Part shown: in pieces, positions 8,248-10,870 of the stretch | How the letters are laid out: the number at the start of each line of letters is the position of its first letter | How positions within the stretch are numbered: position 1 is the stretch's first letter | Assembly (NCBI GenBank): GCA_027600665.1 | Contig: JADGJL010001030.1 | Span: 1 to 10,870, forward strand | Reading direction: 5' to 3' | DNA length: 10,870 bases | From: Irineochytrium annulatum | Taxonomy: Eukaryota > Chytridiomycota > Chytridiomycetes > Chytridiales > Chytridiaceae | Program-made: the position numbers and the translations under genes | The notes under the pieces: generated by a model | Databases searched by the model: none | The model's input: only the letters and a program-made list of their open reading frames with translations | Told to the model about the DNA's origin: nothing

Positions 8248-9362
8248 TCATCCAGCCGTTGACTTGTCATCCTCCTCCTTCATTAAATCAGCAAAGAAGT
8301 CCTCCATCTCCTGGTCGATGTTCCTTCCATCCTCCCCCACGCTCCGCGCACCTTCCTTCCGAACCACTTCATCCTCGGACGAATCCTCGCCCTCCTTCCC
8401 ATCATCCTCTTCGTCATCCTCCCCCCCATCCTCTTGACCACCACTTGTGCCACCCACTTCGTCCGCCGCCACTGCCCTCGCCGGCATATCCGCCCCTACC
8501 AACTGCATGGCCGCCTCCCTCCTCTGTCTCTTCCGTTCCCTCTTCGCCCTCTTCCTCTCTTTCTCCTCCCGCCTCATCTCCTTCCTCCTTTTGTAATTCA
8601 ACATATCCCCACACCCGTCACAAAGCCTCAGCTTCACCAGCGCGTTCCTCTTCTCCCCCTCTTCCATGTATCCGAAGTTCACCTCCCAGCTCTTTAGCCG
8701 CGGCCGCGGCGCCGGCGGCGGTGGGGGCGGCATTGAATGATCAACAGGTCGCCGGGTCCCTAGCGCTCGAGGGGGGAGCAGGGGGCAGCGCGTGTTGGCG
8801 CAGCTGAATTGCCCCTTGCCTTCGATGACCTCGCGCTGAGTGCGCCAGCGCATGGCAACCTTACCCTCGCGGTAGCGGGAGAGGTCTGCGAGGCAGAACT
8901 CCTTGAAGAGCTTGTCATAGTACTTCTTCGCAAGGCGTTGTTCCCATGTTGTCGGGGCTGAGACGTCCTCGTCGTCTTCTTCATCTCTCAGGAACCTGGC
9001 ATCATCATCGTTAGGCGTCGCAGGGAGTGGAAGGGGAGGATGAGAATAACGAACCGGTGATGCTCCCTTAAAATCTCAACCTCGGTCTTCCCCGTGTTCG
9101 CCTGCCTCGCGGCCTCCACCAGCCCGGCCTTGCGATTATCTGTCCCCCCAGCGCCGTAGTGCAGATAGTTGTTCACGAACAACTTATGCTTGTCGTACGC
9201 CGAGTAGCTCGTGAACTCCTTCCTGAAAACGCTGCTCGTTGTTCCCGCCGCCGCGAGCGGAAGTCGCTGGTACGTTGGCGCGCCCTCGATCGCTGGTCCG
9301 GCGTCCTCCGCATCGTCCCGTGGCCGCTTCCCCATTTGCGTCAACTTTGCTTCCAAGTCCAT
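8248..9362 (-). CDS. FRA10AC1: FRA10AC1 family nuclear protein
   Basis: Homologue of human FRA10AC1, a nuclear protein reported in the splicing machinery. Exon 1 is 9055-9362 and exon 2 is 8248-8995, giving 351 residues; the 59-base intron splits an Arg codon (CG|G). Family signatures appear in order: SAYDKHKLFVNNYLHYG (about 54-70), EVEILREHHRFLRDEEDD (94-111), TWEQRLAKKYYDKLFKEFCL, RYREGKVAMRWRTQREVI, GKGQFSCANTRC and LKSWEVNFGYMEEGEKRNAL. Cys168/Cys173 (CX4C) and Cys228/Cys231 (CX2C) should form a zinc site. A lineage-specific Pro/Arg insert of about 28 residues, including PPPPPPAPRPR, sits between the two Cys pairs. Basic residues (RREEKERKRAKRERKRQRR) follow the zinc site, a likely nuclear signal, then a long Asp/Glu/Gly-rich tail. 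The donor GTTCGT is weak, but only this join restores HHRFLRDE. An alternative start is at 9335. Confidence 0.93.
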
Positions 9363-9374
9363 TTAGGAAGTGAC
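9363..9374. promoter_or_regulatory. Twelve-base gap between divergent start codons
   Basis: The FRA10AC1-like ATG (minus, 9362) and the SH3BGR-like ATG (plus, 9375) are separated by 12 bases. Each gene's 5' untranslated region must therefore overlap the other gene, or the real starts lie further in. No promoter element can be seen in so short a gap. Confidence 0.6.
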
Positions 9375-9705
9375 ATGGCGGCGAAGGGTGTGACGATCTA
9401 CGTCTCCTCCGTGAGCGGGAACCTGTTTGCGAAGAAGGCCACAACGAGGGTTCTCGACATCTTGGCCGCAAGGAAGATCGACGCTACGGAGGTCGACATA
9501 TCCACTGACGAGTATGTGCCCATACTGATGATCATTGGACTAACGCTGCTTCATCCACAGAGAAGCGAAGGAGTACATGTTCAGCAAGTCAGGCAAGAAG
9601 ACGCTGCCGCAGATCTTTGTCGAGGGAGAGTTCAAAGGCACGCTGGAGGAGCTGGACGAGGCGAACGAGGACGGGAGGGTGAAGGAGTTTCTCGGCGTGG
9701 AATGA
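9375..9705 (+). CDS. SH3BGR-like thioredoxin-fold protein
   Basis: Small glutaredoxin-like protein of the SH3-binding glutamic acid-rich (SH3BGRL) family; its molecular role is not settled. Exon 1 is 9375-9511 and exon 2 is 9561-9705, giving 93 residues, the usual length of SH3BGRL3-type proteins. The 49-base intron (GTATGT...ATCCACAG, with a CTAAC branch site) splits a Glu codon. Visible features are the first strand VTIYVSSVSGN, the helix AKKATTRVLDIL, the second strand with EVDIS, the cis-Pro loop TLPQIFVEGEFKGT and the final helix ending KEFLGVE. The glutaredoxin active-site Cys pair is missing (SSVSGN in its place), and the protein has no cysteine at all, so it is not a redox enzyme. The ATG fits family N-termini; upstream in-frame sequence is open but lies in the opposing gene. 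Poly(A)-type signal at 9930. Confidence 0.9.
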
Positions 9706-9929
9706 TGTGTCGTCGATTAAATGGGATGATGGAGAAGGTGCTGAGAGTGTCGGGGTACGGTCTGGCCACGACGCCTGAGACTTCAGAAAAAGAACTCTGC
9801 CAAGCCAAGCTTGGGACCGAGCGACGGAAGGGACGCTTTGTATTTTTGCTTGTCGGGAGAGGTTGAGCCGCTGAGAGCGCTCTTTATACCATGCTGCATA
9901 TTACTGGGACTGTTTTTCTTTTAGTTGGA

Positions 9930-9935
9930 AATAAA
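9930..9935 (+). terminator. Likely poly(A) signal of the SH3BGR-like gene
   Basis: An exact AATAAA stands 225 bases after the stop at 9703-9705, on the sense strand, with T-rich sequence before and after. It is the only exact copy downstream of this gene within a reasonable distance. It has not been shown to be used. Confidence 0.45.
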
Positions 9936-10766
9936 CGGCCGATTGGCCCCTCGTTTTGACTGCTTCGCCGTTGGGTCAGTAATTTTTTTGTTTTTTCAAA
10001 CTTCTTCACAGTACTACACGGGGCGGAGATATTTGTTGAAGAGGACGAACCCTGTTGGTGATGTGACTACATGGTTGATGGCATACTTTTGAGTAATGCT
10101 TGCAGTGGATTTTATTGCTCAGGTGTGTTTGGCCTCATGAAGCTCTACGTTAAGGAGAGGCACGTAAGAATCCGGAAATTTAAGGCCGCTTTCTTTCAAG
10201 ATAGTGAACGGCAAAGCAATTTTAGCTACAACCTTGCGACGACATCATTCATATTTTCTGTAAGAAGGCACAACGTGTGTCAACGACATGCGGCTTTATC
10301 CTAGCGCCGACCGTGTTACTTGCTGTTTGTATGTTCTCCAACGGGAGATATGGTTGATGACCCTCTGGATTAATTATGTGATTATATATCTGTTTTCTTG
10401 CCAGATTATGATCTAACGAAAGACTTTTCGACGAGGTTGCTGACCGTAACTTCGACTTCCCTACCACATTGAGCTTTTTATTTTCTTTTCCCGTGTTAAT
10501 CACAACAACTTGTCTTGTTTTGTTCTTCTGATTACAAGAATTTGGTTTATTGTTGTGATTACAGGGAGTACTCTCGAAATAGAGGCCTTTACATACCTCG
10601 TTTGAGAGAATTACATACAAGAGAGAATGATAGGAAAAGTTTGATGACCTGTCAGGGCCCAGGTGTTGAACCACTATAAGAGAGAAGACGAGCGGAGCCG
10701 AATTAAGTAACAGAAACATTATTACATATTGAAAACATATATCACATTGCAAGTGCACAAGCACGT
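9936..10766. other. AT-rich spacer without a recognised gene
   Basis: This 831-base stretch lies between two convergent gene ends. Open frames exist on both strands (for example minus 10249-10770) but look like translated AT-rich sequence, with no recognisable motif. It contains an inverted repeat at 10497-10561, one copy of a 16-base repeat at 10182-10197 and a weak C/D-box-like arrangement near 10349-10448. No tRNA-like fold was found by eye. Confidence 0.5.
10497..10561. repeat. Perfect 12-base inverted repeat with 41-base spacer
   Basis: The arms are TAATCACAACAA (10497-10508) and TTGTTGTGATTA (10550-10561). The loop contains a second, inner pair: CTTGT next to the left arm and ACAAG further in, so a hairpin of two stems is possible. 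It lies in non-coding AT-rich DNA downstream of two genes. Confidence 0.7.
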
Positions 10767-10870
10767 TCACTCCGCATCAGGAGCCCCCGCCCCCGTGGTC
10801 CGCAGGTTCGACTTCTTAGCCTTATCCTTCACAGTTAAGTAAAATGACCTCCTTACGCTCTGGGGCGCCC
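10767..10870 (-). CDS. C-terminal end of an unidentified protein, partial
   Basis: The minus strand has an open frame from the right window edge to a TGA at 10767-10769, at least 34 codons. Residues include SVRRSFYLTVKDKAKKSNLR and a Gly/Ala-rich end closing APDAE. GC content jumps at about 10767 compared with the AT-rich spacer, as seen at other exon ends in this window. The frame has no stop while the bases carry codon-like composition, but it is too short to assign a family. The gene runs off the window to the right, so its start lies outside. Confidence 0.5.
   Translation of the reverse strand, partial: APQSVRRSFYLTVKDKAKKSNLRTTGAGAPDAE

Noticed and set aside
8259..8807. A plus-strand frame rich in Pro and Ser opposite the FRA10AC1-like gene
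   Set aside because: It is the complement of the Glu/Lys/Arg-rich tail; low complexity explains the lack of stops.
10249..10770. A 173-codon minus-strand frame in the right spacer
   Set aside because: AT-rich composition, Asn/Lys/Ser-rich product, no motif, begins at a non-ATG codon; most likely chance.
1..10870. A new defence, mobile or biosynthetic system
   Set aside because: All recognisable genes are ordinary eukaryotic housekeeping families; no transposase, integrase, repeat array or clustered pathway is present.

Overview
The window looks like nuclear DNA of a fungus. Genes lie on both strands, most coding sequences are broken by introns that are mostly 49-107 bases long with GT...AG ends, GC-rich exons alternate with AT-rich introns and spacers, and the gene set is eukaryotic housekeeping (BAR-SH3 scaffold, Ccc1/VIT transporter, alpha-arrestin, twin CX9C assembly factor, FRA10AC1-type protein, SH3BGR-like thioredoxin-fold protein). 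The Rvs167/Hob-type BAR-SH3 protein and the Ccc1 protein with a long N-terminal extension favour Fungi. FRA10AC1 and SH3BGR-like genes beside them hint at an early-diverging (for example zoosporic) lineage rather than a yeast; that placement is inference.

Layout, left to right. 1-890 (-): 5' part of a YtcJ-like amidohydrolase whose 3' part lies beyond the left edge; its membrane anchor is rebuilt by joining two exons. 1110-2507 (-): Ccc1/VIT1-type vacuolar iron/manganese transporter, two exons. 2815-3654 (-): unrecognised small single-pass membrane protein with a 339-base intron. 4103-5603 (+): N-BAR plus SH3 protein, two exons. 5880-6134 (-): COA4-like twin CX9C protein. 6247-7905 (+): alpha-arrestin, four exons, ending in an LPxY-type motif. 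8248-9362 (-): FRA10AC1 homologue, two exons. 9375-9705 (+): SH3BGR-like small protein, two exons. 9706-10766: AT-rich spacer with a poly(A)-type signal, a 12-base inverted repeat and no convincing gene. 10767-10870 (-): last 34 codons of a gene running off the right edge.

There is no operon, phage, transposon, CRISPR or biosynthetic cluster. The noteworthy arrangement is a set of tight head-to-head pairs: COA4/arrestin start codons are 112 bases apart and FRA10AC1/SH3BGR-like start codons only 12 bases apart, so transcription of the latter pair probably starts inside, or very close to, the opposing gene. A possible link by function exists between the BAR-SH3 protein (endocytosis, actin) and the arrestin (ubiquitin-directed endocytosis of transporters), but nothing in the layout shows co-regulation. 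I see no evidence for a new multi-gene system; the most useful new information is the exon joining, the unknown small membrane protein and the compact divergent promoters.
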